A stretch of DNA of 64,000 nucleotides from an uncultured Altererythrobacter sp. (GTDB lineage: Bacteria > Pseudomonadota > Alphaproteobacteria > Sphingomonadales > Sphingomonadaceae), in the NCBI GenBank assembly GCA_913056125.1, contig CAJXNC010000001.1, forward strand, positions 124,001 through 188,000, written 5' to 3'. This document shows, piece after piece, positions 35,621-45,000 of the stretch (positions within the stretch are counted from its first letter, which is position 1; each line of letters begins with the position of its first letter). The notes beneath the pieces are model-generated. The model was not told the origin of the DNA. It saw nothing but the letters and a program-made list of their open reading frames with translations, and did not search any database. The position numbers were made by a program, and so were the translations under genes.

Positions 35621-37740
35621 GCGCCAATGTCGAACGCGCTGTCGAGGTTTTTGCGCGCGCCGCTGGCAAGCCGCTTGCGCCCTTGTGGAATGCGGAGCTG
35701 CGCGAGGTCGAGCTTGCCGACGGGGTCGAGGCGTTGGCTAGTCTTTCCGGTGTGCTGGGCTGGACCCCGCCGCGCCGCATTTCGGGCCGTCCCCGCGCGG
35801 ACCAGTTCCCGCTGCTGGTGCACGACGACACGATAGGCTGGGCGGTCGCGCGGCAATGGGACAGCGAGGCTGCGATGCAGCTTGCCGGAGAGCGTGCCGT
35901 GCTGCCTTACGATCCTGAACAGCATTTCTACACGATCGACCTGCCCGATCCGCTCGAAGATGACGGCGGCAAGGCCATCGACGTATTCTGGCGCGCCATT
36001 CGCAAGCGCAAGAACGCACTGATCATGGCCGGGCTGGCGACCGTTTTCGCCAATGTCCTCACCCTGGCGACGTCGCTCTATTCGATGCAGTTGTATGACC
36101 GGGTCATACCGCTGGCGAGTTTCGACACGCTCATCGTGTTGACCGTCGGTGTCGCATTCGCGCTGCTGCTCGACCTTTCGTTGCGTTCCTTGCGTGCACT
36201 GCTGATCGAGCGCGAGGCGCAGGATATCGATGCGGAGGTGAGCGAATTCTTCTTTGCCCGCGCACAGGCGATCCGGCTCGATGCCCGTCCGCCGGGTATC
36301 GGCACCATGGCAGCTCAATTGCGCGGACAGGAACAGATCCGCCAGGTGCTATCCTCGAGTTCGATCTTCATGCTGGCCGACTTGCCCTTCGCTGTGTTCT
36401 TTATCTTCGTGATTGCCGCAATCGGCGGACCGCTGGCATGGATTCCCGTGGTCAGCCTGCCCATCGCCATCGGCCTTGCCCTTATGCTGGGCAGGATCAT
36501 CCGCAAGGGGGCCGATCGTGCGCAGGTCAGCGGCAATCGCAAGAATGGCATGCTGGTCGAATCTCTTGATGCATCGGAAACGGTGAAGGCCAATCGCGGA
36601 AGCTGGTTCATGATGGGCCGCTGGAACCGCCTGATCCGCGAAATCCACCACTATGAAGACCCGGTGAAGCGCGCCTCTGCGGTTGCCGGGTCGCTCTTCT
36701 CGACGCTTCAACAGTTTGCCTACATCTCCATGATGGGCTTCGGCGCCTACCTTGCGGCAACCGGAAACCTGACCACGGGCGCGCTGCTCGCCTGTTCGAT
36801 CATCGCCGGACGCATTAACGGCCCGCTCGTCGCCCAATTGCCCAGTCTTATCGTGCAATGGAGCTATGCGCGGTCCTCGCTCAAGGCGCTCGATATGATC
36901 ATGCAATTACCGCTCGACCCGTCATCTTCTGCCGGCGCCCTGCGCCCGGACCGTCTGGAAGGCGCGATCGAGCTCAGGCAGGTGGGTTTTGCCTATCATG
37001 GCGGCCGTGCAGCGCTGGAAATCGAAAGCCTGAAGATTGCGCCGGGCGAACGTGTGGCGGTGATCGGCGGTGTCGGCTCGGGCAAGTCGACCCTGTTGAA
37101 GATCATGGCAGGCCTCTACACGCCGCAATCGGGCAATGCGTTGGTTGGCGGGCTCGACCTGTCGCAGATCGCCGAGGACATCGCCCGCCGTCATATCGGC
37201 TATTTGCCGCAGGATTCGCGGCTGGTGAACGGGACGCTCCGCGACAATCTCGTTATGGGGCTGGGCGACGTTTCCGACGAACAGATCATGCAAGTTGCGC
37301 GCACCACCAGGCTTGATGCCATGATCGCCGCGCAGCAGGACGGCCTTTCCCGCCAGATCCAGGAAGGCGGAACCGGGCTCTCTGGCGGGCAGCGCAGCCT
37401 CGTCGGCCTCAATCGCCTGATCCATGCCGATCCCGAAATCTGGCTGCTCGACGAACCGAGCGCGGCGCTCGACAGCGCGACCGAGGCCGCAGTGCTCGAT
37501 GCGATCGACATGGCCCTCGATCCCGATGACACGCTCGTGATGGTGACGCACAAGATGCAGTTGCTCGCCCGCTTCACGCGCATCGTGGTGATGACCGGCG
37601 GCAAGATTGTGCGCGACGGTCCGGCACAGGAAATCCTGCGCGAGATGGCACCGCGTCCCCGCAAGGGAGAGGACGGCGCGGCCAAGGCGAGGCTCGCCAC
37701 GCAGGTGACCAGCAAGCTCAAGGCGAAGGGGGCATTGTGA
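35617..37740 (+). CDS. Type I secretion ABC transporter (LapB/RtxB-like)
   Basis: 707 residues: an N-terminal C39-like domain lacking the catalytic Cys (1-120), six membrane helices (about 145-430) and an ATPase domain with Walker A GGVGSGKSTLLK, signature LSGGQRSLVGLNR, Walker B IWLLDEPSAALD and H-loop VMVTHKMQ. A degenerate C39 domain is typical of transporters for RTX proteins and large adhesins. It is translationally coupled to both neighbours. Confidence 0.9.
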   Translation: MSANVERAVEVFARAAGKPLAPLWNAELREVELADGVEALASLSGVLGWTPPRRISGRPRADQFPLLVHDDTIGWAVARQWDSEAAMQLAGERAVLPYDPEQHFYTIDLPDPLEDDGGKAIDVFWRAIRKRKNALIMAGLATVFANVLTLATSLYSMQLYDRVIPLASFDTLIVLTVGVAFALLLDLSLRSLRALLIEREAQDIDAEVSEFFFARAQAIRLDARPPGIGTMAAQLRGQEQIRQVLSSSSIFMLADLPFAVFFIFVIAAIGGPLAWIPVVSLPIAIGLALMLGRIIRKGADRAQVSGNRKNGMLVESLDASETVKANRGSWFMMGRWNRLIREIHHYEDPVKRASAVAGSLFSTLQQFAYISMMGFGAYLAATGNLTTGALLACSIIAGRINGPLVAQLPSLIVQWSYARSSLKALDMIMQLPLDPSSSAGALRPDRLEGAIELRQVGFAYHGGRAALEIESLKIAPGERVAVIGGVGSGKSTLLKIMAGLYTPQSGNALVGGLDLSQIAEDIARRHIGYLPQDSRLVNGTLRDNLVMGLGDVSDEQIMQVARTTRLDAMIAAQQDGLSRQIQEGGTGLSGGQRSLVGLNRLIHADPEIWLLDEPSAALDSATEAAVLDAIDMALDPDDTLVMVTHKMQLLARFTRIVVMTGGKIVRDGPAQEILREMAPRPRKGEDGAAKARLATQVTSKLKAKGAL

Positions 37741-38885
37741 AGCTCAGGCCGGCCTATTGGATTATCCTGACGATCAGTGTTGCGCTGGTCGCCTTTATCG
37801 CTTGGTCCAATTGGGCCGAGCTTGACCAGGTTACGCGCGCGCCGGGCCGGACCATTCCCTACGCGCGAGTGCAGATCGTGCAGAGCGAGGAGGGCGGTGC
37901 GATCAGCGCGATCCATGTGCGCGAAGGTGACCTGGTGACGCAGGGACAGGTGCTGGTCGAACTCGATACGGTGCAGCTGACCGCTGCGGTCGAAGAGGCG
38001 CGTGCCAAGGTCGCAGCTCTGCAAAGCCGCATGGCGCGCATCGATGCTGAGCTGTTCGATCGGCCGCTGAACTTCCCTGCCAGCCTTTCGGGCTTCCCCG
38101 AATTCGTCGCCAACCAGCGACAATTGTTTCTGCGCCGCCGAGCGGCGCTCGAATCAGAACTGAGCACGTTGGCGGACATGGTGGCGCTGCAGGAGGAAGA
38201 GCTGGAACTGAACCGGCCGCTGCTTGAAACCGGCGATGTGGCACGGTCCGAGGTGATCCGCATGCAGCGCGCCGTGGTCGAAACGCAGGGCCGCATCAGC
38301 AATATCCGCTCACGCTATATCCAGGACCTGCAGGCAGAATTCACCCAGACCGAGGAAGATTTGGTCTCCGCGCAGCAGCAACTGGCGCGGGCTGAGGATT
38401 CGCTGCGTACCGCCTCCATGGTCGCCCCGGCGGACGGTATCGTGAAGAATGTCCGTCTGACCACGGTTGGTGGCGTGCTGCGCCCGGGTGACGAGGTGCT
38501 GCAGATCGTCCCGACGGGAGAACGTCTGATTGTCGAGGCGCGCGTGCCACCGCGCGATATCGCGTTCGTCCAGACTGGCCAGAATGCCCGCGTCAATTTC
38601 GATGCCTATGACTCGGCGATCTACGGTTCGGGCGATGGCGAGGTCGTCTATCTCAGCCCCGACACGCTGACCGAACAGCGCGAGGACGGTTCTTCCGATA
38701 CCTATTACCGTGTTAATCTCGAAGTCGACACGTCGCATATGCGGCCGCGGCACGAAGGCGAGGTGATCGACCTCCAGCCGGGCATGACGGCGACGGCGGA
38801 AATCCTCACCGGATCGCAGACCGTGTGGGAGTACATCACCAAGCCAATCCTGCGCACGACGCAGCAAAGCTTGCAGGAACGGTGA
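37737..38885 (+). CDS. HlyD-family adaptor of the type I secretion system
   Basis: 382 residues. A GTG start overlaps the transporter stop (GTGA). A short cytoplasmic start, one membrane helix (about 7-24), lipoyl half (GGAISAIHVREGDLVTQGQ), a long coiled-coil hairpin (about 80-210), the second lipoyl half (MVAPADGIVKNVRLTTVGG) and a beta-barrel domain follow. It completes the tripartite T1SS. The gene is followed by hairpins at 38896-38915 and 38950-38972 and then by the likely substrate gene. Confidence 0.9.
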   Translation: MKLRPAYWIILTISVALVAFIAWSNWAELDQVTRAPGRTIPYARVQIVQSEEGGAISAIHVREGDLVTQGQVLVELDTVQLTAAVEEARAKVAALQSRMARIDAELFDRPLNFPASLSGFPEFVANQRQLFLRRRAALESELSTLADMVALQEEELELNRPLLETGDVARSEVIRMQRAVVETQGRISNIRSRYIQDLQAEFTQTEEDLVSAQQQLARAEDSLRTASMVAPADGIVKNVRLTTVGGVLRPGDEVLQIVPTGERLIVEARVPPRDIAFVQTGQNARVNFDAYDSAIYGSGDGEVVYLSPDTLTEQREDGSSDTYYRVNLEVDTSHMRPRHEGEVIDLQPGMTATAEILTGSQTVWEYITKPILRTTQQSLQER

Positions 38886-38949
38886 CACAAGAGTCCCAAC
38901 TCGAACACAAGTTGGTCGGATAAGCTACTCATAAGGTTCAAAAATCTGC

Positions 38950-38972
38950 CACGGCGTGGTCACCATGCCGTG
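38950..38972 (+). terminator. Hairpin between T1SS operon and its substrate gene
   Basis: CACGGCGTGG-TCA-CCATGCCGTG forms a 10-bp stem with one G-T pair and a 3-nt loop, 65 bp after hlyD. No U-tract follows. It may terminate or attenuate read-through into the giant gene, whose start lies 74 bp further on. Confidence 0.45.
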
Positions 38973-39045
38973 CGATCCCCTGTCTATCGCAAGCCTGCAA
39001 CCTGCGCAGGTTTGACACGCGATTCGCGAAGAGGGGAACGTTTCG

Positions 39046-42000
39046 ATGTCTTTGATTATCCGCGTAACATCAGCCGACAACAGCAAAGTCTACACACAGA
39101 AACTCGAAGGCAATGAAGCGCGAATCGCGCTGCCCGAAGACGCCAAGATCGCCATTGTCGATGAGGTATCCGGCCAGGTCGTGCCGGTCATCCCGCGGAT
39201 CACCTACAATGAAGATGGCGAGCAGTTGATTGCCTTCTCTGCGGAACATGATGGCGAGGAAATCGCCATTGTCGTCGAAAGCGAAATGGCCTGGCCGGCC
39301 GAAGCCCAGATCGACATCGCCGAAGGTCTCGAAACTTCGGAAATGCTCGCTGCCTCGGACGAAGTCGTGGCCGAGCGCGAGGGCAGCATTGCCGAGCGGG
39401 CGGAAGCATTCGGTGCTGGCTTCGGCGTACTCCCCTGGGTCGTAATCGGTGCTCTCGGCATTGGCGGCATCATCATCGCCGCGACGGACGATGACAACAC
39501 GCCTCCTCCTCCGCCGCCTCCCCCACCGCCGCCTGCAGGCGACACCACTGCTCCCGATGCTCCGGAAAATATCGATCTCGCCGCAGTGGATGACAGCGGT
39601 GTGTCGGACAGCGACAACATTACCAGCCAGACCAATGGCTTGACCATCACCGGCACTGCCGAAGCCAATTCGGACATTGAGGTCTTCGTCGATGGCACGA
39701 GCGTTGTCACCTCGACCGCCGATGGCGACGGCAATTTCACCGTCGACCTGGCACTGTCGGAGGGCGCGAACGGCATCACCGTCACCGCGACCGACGCTGC
39801 CGGAAATATTTCGGCTGCCTCCACCGCGCTGAACGTGACCGTCGACATGACGATTGCCGCGCCCTCCGGTCTCGACCTGCTGGCTGCCGACGACGATGGC
39901 GCGTCGAACACCGACAATGTCGTCTCGACCGGCGAGAACCTGACCATTTCGGGTGTTGCCGAGGCAGGCAGCACAGTGACGCTGTCTGCCGGTGCCGCCG
40001 TGGTGGGTACTGCGGTTGCTGATGCCAGCGGCGCCTTCACCGCCGATGTCACCCTGCCTGCAGGCAGCAACGAAGTGACCGCCACTGCTACGGATATTGC
40101 CGGCAATACCTCGGCCGCCTCCGCTGCCCTGTCGATCACCGTGGATGATACTGCTCCGGCAGCGCCGACCAATCTGCGCCTCGACCCGGCCGATGACGAT
40201 GGCTCGTCGAGCACGGACGGCGTTACCGACCGGCGGGATGATCTGACCATCCTCGGTTCCGCCGTGCCCGGCTCGACGGTCGAAATCTTCGCCGATGGCG
40301 ACAGTCTCGGCACCACGACGGCCGATGCCAATGGCCATTTCAGCTTCACCGACGATGCGGAAGAAAGCGGTACTTTCGAAATCACCGCCGTGGCGATCGA
40401 CCAGTTCGGCCGTGCCAGCGATCCGTCTGAGGCGCTCACCCTTTCCGTCGGCCAGCCCCCGCAGCTGCTCAACACCTCGATCGACGGTGCTGGCGACGTA
40501 GTCACGCTCTATTTCGACGAACGCCTCGACGAAAGCCTGGCAGACGACATCGCCGACGGCTTCGTGATTACCAATTTCGGCACCACTCCTGCCACGTCGG
40601 TCGATGTGCTGGGTGCCGACATCAATGGCAACCGGATCACGCTTTACCTGGCCGAGCCGATCTCGGCCGAGAACGGTCCGGCGGTGAGCTTCACCGGAGC
40701 GATCGCCGATGTTACCGGTAACGAGCTCAGCCAGATCTTCTTCACCGATATTACGAATGACATTTCGGCCGATCCGAGTGGTGGCCTAACCTTCGTGCAG
40801 AAGGGCCATATCGAACTCGACGGTGCGGAAATCGTAGCCTTCGATCCGGAGAGCAGTCGCCTTTTCGTCACTTCGGGTGACGGGCTGCAGGTGCTTTCGG
40901 TCGATGCCAATCTCAACTTCGAACTGCTCGGCATTGTCGAGCTTGGTACCAACAATGTCACCAGCGTCGCGGTCAAGAACGGCCTCGTCGCCGTGGCCGT
41001 GGTAGCCGATCCCTCGACCGATCCGGGCACAGTCTTCCTGCTCGATGCCGGTGCGGATGTCGGCACCGGCATGGTCCTGAACAGCATCACGGTCGGCTCT
41101 CTGCCGGACATGGTGACCTTCACGCCCGATGGGAACACGGTCCTGGTCGCCAATGAAGGTGAATCTACCACGCTTGACGATGTCGAAGAGGGTGCCGACT
41201 ATGTGAACCCCGAAGGTTCGGTCAGCCTGATCGACGTTTCGGGCGGAGCGGCCGCTGCCAGCGTTCAGACCGCCGGATTCGCCGCATTTAATGACCGGAT
41301 CGACGATCTGCGCGCCGAAGGCGTTCGCCTCTTCGCCGGCCTCGGCGACCTGGAGGACATCACGGTCGCACAGGATGTCGAGCCAGAATATATCGCTGTT
41401 TCTCCCGACGGTAAGACGGCGTTGATCACGCTACAGGAAGCCAATGCGGTAGCCGTGCTCGACATCGCCTCGGCGACCATCATCGATATACAGCCGCTCG
41501 GCCTCAAGCCGTGGCAGGACCTTCCGGCAGACTTCTCCGACCGCGATGGCGGCATCAACTTGGTCGACACGATCGAGAACAGCCCGACTGCCATGTTGCA
41601 GGGCCAGAATGGCTTCGTCGCGCAGGAAATCTTCACCGTCGGCGAGAGCCTGCCCAGCGATGGTGACGATTACACGCCCGTTGGCGTGCTCGACGGCCTC
41701 GGCGCATTCGAACTGGATGGTGACACGGTTCGTGTCTTCGCCAACCATGAGCTGACCTTCTTCGACGGCAACACCTATGAGCTTGGCAATGGTGCCGAAT
41801 TGACCGGCGCCCGGATCAGCTTCTTCGACATCGACAAGGGTAGCCTCGAGATCGTCGATAGCGGCCTCGCCTATCACACCGTCTATAATGCGGCTGGCGA
41901 AGTCTATGACGGGACCAACACGCTCAACTCGACCGGCGGTGGTTTCTCGCGCTTCTGCTCGGCCAACCTCTTCGAAGCCGATACTTTCGGTGCCGGCAAT

Positions 42001-45000
42001 GGCCTGGTCGACACGATCTTCTTCACCGGTGAAGAAGATGGTGGCTTCTTCAACCCGATCGGGGGCAATGAATGGGCGCTGGATGCCGAAACCGGCGAAA
42101 TTTGGGCTATCCCCTTCATGGGCCACGGCGCATGGGAGAACATCACCCAGGTTGATACCGGCACGACGACCCACGTCGCTTTCATCCTCGCCGATGACAG
42201 CTCGCCCTTCAATTTCGACGATGACGAGCGTCTCGAAAGCGCGCCGCTCTACCTCTATGTCGGCGAGAAGGATACCAGCGAAGGCGCCAGCTTCCTTGGC
42301 CGCAACGGCCTTGATGGCGGTGACCTCTTTGTCTGGGTGCCCGATGCAGGTGCCGATGCCGATACGCCCAGCGAATTCACCGGCACAGGCAACAGCCAGG
42401 CTGGTACCTGGGTGCAGATCGACAATGCGCCGAACCTTGGCGAAGCCTCCGAAGACGGTTCAAGCGGGTTCGATGAGTTCGGGTTCCCGACACAGGGCAA
42501 TCTGTGGAACCAGGCCGAGGAAGCTGGAGCTTTCCAGTTCTCGCGTCCGGAAGACGTCGCCACGAACCCGCATGATGGCAGTGAGTTCGTTCTTGCTTCC
42601 ACCGGTCGCGAAGACGATTTCGATGGCGATGATCTCGTTGGCGAAATCTACACCATGGATATCGTTTTCGACTTCGACGGAGAGGGCAACTTCAACGGTG
42701 CGACAGGCGATCTCAACGTCCTCTATGACGGTGACAGCGATCCCTCGCAGACCCTGCGCTCGCCCGACAATCTCGACTGGGCCGATGACGGCCTGATCTA
42801 TGTCCAGGAAGACCGCGCTGTAGGCGGCATCTTCGGTGATGGTGCAGTCAACCCGAACGAAGCCGGCATTGTCCGTCTCGATCCGGCGGTGGAAGGCGGC
42901 AATCCGCAGCGCATCGCCAATATCGATCCGTCGGTCACCCTGCCGGTTGGCGCTGTGGAGGAGAACCTCTTTTTCAACGGCCAGTACGATGTGGGCGACT
43001 GGGAAAGCTCGGGCATCCTCGACGTCTCGAGCCTGTTCGGTGCTGAGCCGGGTTCGCTGTTCCTTTCGACAGTCCAGGCACACGGTATCGATGACCAGGG
43101 TCGTTTCGAAGCAACCGAAGGCACGTTGGCGGAGCGCCTGACCGATGACGACCTGAAGGAAGGTGGCCAGCTGCTCTTCCTTGGCCAGCCCGAGTTGCTG
43201 CAGCGCGACAATGACGGGGTCTACGGTCAATACATGCCCGACTCGATCGCTTCTTTCACCGGTGGCGACGGCAAGACCTATTACGTCATCGCAAACGAAG
43301 GCGATGCACGTGACGACTTCATCGACGATGTCGATGGCCGTGGCGACGATCTGGACCTCGATCCGACTATCTTCCCCGATGCCGGCTGGATCCAGCGCGA
43401 TGACATTCTGGGTCGCCTCGAAGTGACCACTTTCGAAGGTCTCAACGGCGACACGGACAATGATGGCGATGTCGACAAGATCCTCGCCTATGGCGCACGG
43501 TCCTTCTCGATCCTCGATGAGAATGGCAACATCATCTACGATAGCGGTTCGCATATCGAGGAATTCGTGGCGACCGGCGGCCTGTTCGACGAGGACGATG
43601 CCATTACCGGCCTCTTCGATGATGGCCGCTCGGATGCCAAGGGCCCCGAGCCGGAGGGTATCACCACCGGCGTTTACGGTGATCACGTGCTGGCCTTCGT
43701 CGCGCTGGAGCGCGGCGGTGGTGGGGTCATGGTCTATGACGTGACCGATCCGACTGAGGTCGAGTTCGTCACCTATATGCGCGACCTGCGCGATATCGCA
43801 CCGGAAGGCCTGATCTACATTCCGGCAGCCGACAGCCCATCGGGCAAGCCGGTGCTTGTCGTCGCTTCGGAAGAAACCTCGACGCTGACCGGCTTCGAGA
43901 TTGCCCCGGCCGAGACCTACACGCTGCAATTGCTGCACTTCGCCGATGCCGAGCTGAAGAGCCTGGGTATCGAAACCGCGCCGAACCTGGCTGCCCTTGT
44001 CGATGCCTTCGAGGACCTGTCCTCGAACTCGATTACGCTGGCTGGCGGCGACAATTACATTCCGGGCCTGTTCTTCACGGCGCAGAACGCGGATGCAGTT
44101 GAAGAGACGCTGGGTTTCAATGGCGGACCGAAGGTCGATATCGCCATCCACAACGCAATTGGCGTGCAGGCATCTACTATCGGCAATCACGAGTTCGACA
44201 AGGGCACCGGCACATTCGCGAGCGCCATTGCGGCTTCAGGTGCCTATGACGGTGCACTGTTCCCTTACCTCTCGGCGAACCTCGACTTCTCCGGCGACGC
44301 GAGCCTCAACGCCCTGTTCCAGGAGACACTCGGTGTCGGCGGCCTCGAACTGGCCAGCGAATTGTCCAACTCGATCGTGCCGAGCGCGGTCATCGAGGAA
44401 GGCGGCGAACTGATCGGCTTGGTCGGTGCGACCACGCAAGTCCTCTCGACGATTACTTCGCTGGGCAATGTCGAAGTGAAGGGACCAGACAGCAACGACA
44501 TGGCCGCACTGGCAGCGATCCTGCAGCCTTATATCGACGACCTAGTCGATCAGGGCGTGAACAAGATCGTACTGATGAGCCACCTGCAGCAGCTCGAGCT
44601 CGAAATCGCGCTCGCGCCAATGCTAGAGGGTGTCGACATCATCCTGGGTGCTGGTTCCAACACCCTGCTCAGCGATGAAAATGACGAGTTGGTTGCCTTC
44701 CCGGGGCACCCGGCCACCAGCCAGGGCGACTATCCGATCGTCACTCAGGGTGCCGATGGTGCTACGACGGTCATCGTCAATACCGACAATGAGTACACCT
44801 ATCTCGGCCGCCTGGTGGTGGACTTCGATGCCGAGGGCAACATCATTGCCGAAAGCCTGGAGGACTACACCTTCGTCAACGGCGCCTATGCGGCCACTGC
44901 GGAGAATGTCGCTGCTGCCTGGGGCGTGGATGTTGAGGATCTCGATGACACGGCCTTCGGTGAAGGCACTCGCGGCGCCGAGGTGCAGGAACTCATCGAT

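Noticed and set aside
39070-40505. Two long minus-strand frames (422 and 433 codons) opposite the giant gene
   Set aside because: Produced by the repetitive GC-rich coding of the Ig-like repeats; composition is unlike a protein and there is no start context.
42460-44190. 576-codon minus-strand frame opposite the giant gene
   Set aside because: Antisense to the PhoX-like and propeller domains, which match families; no ribosome site.
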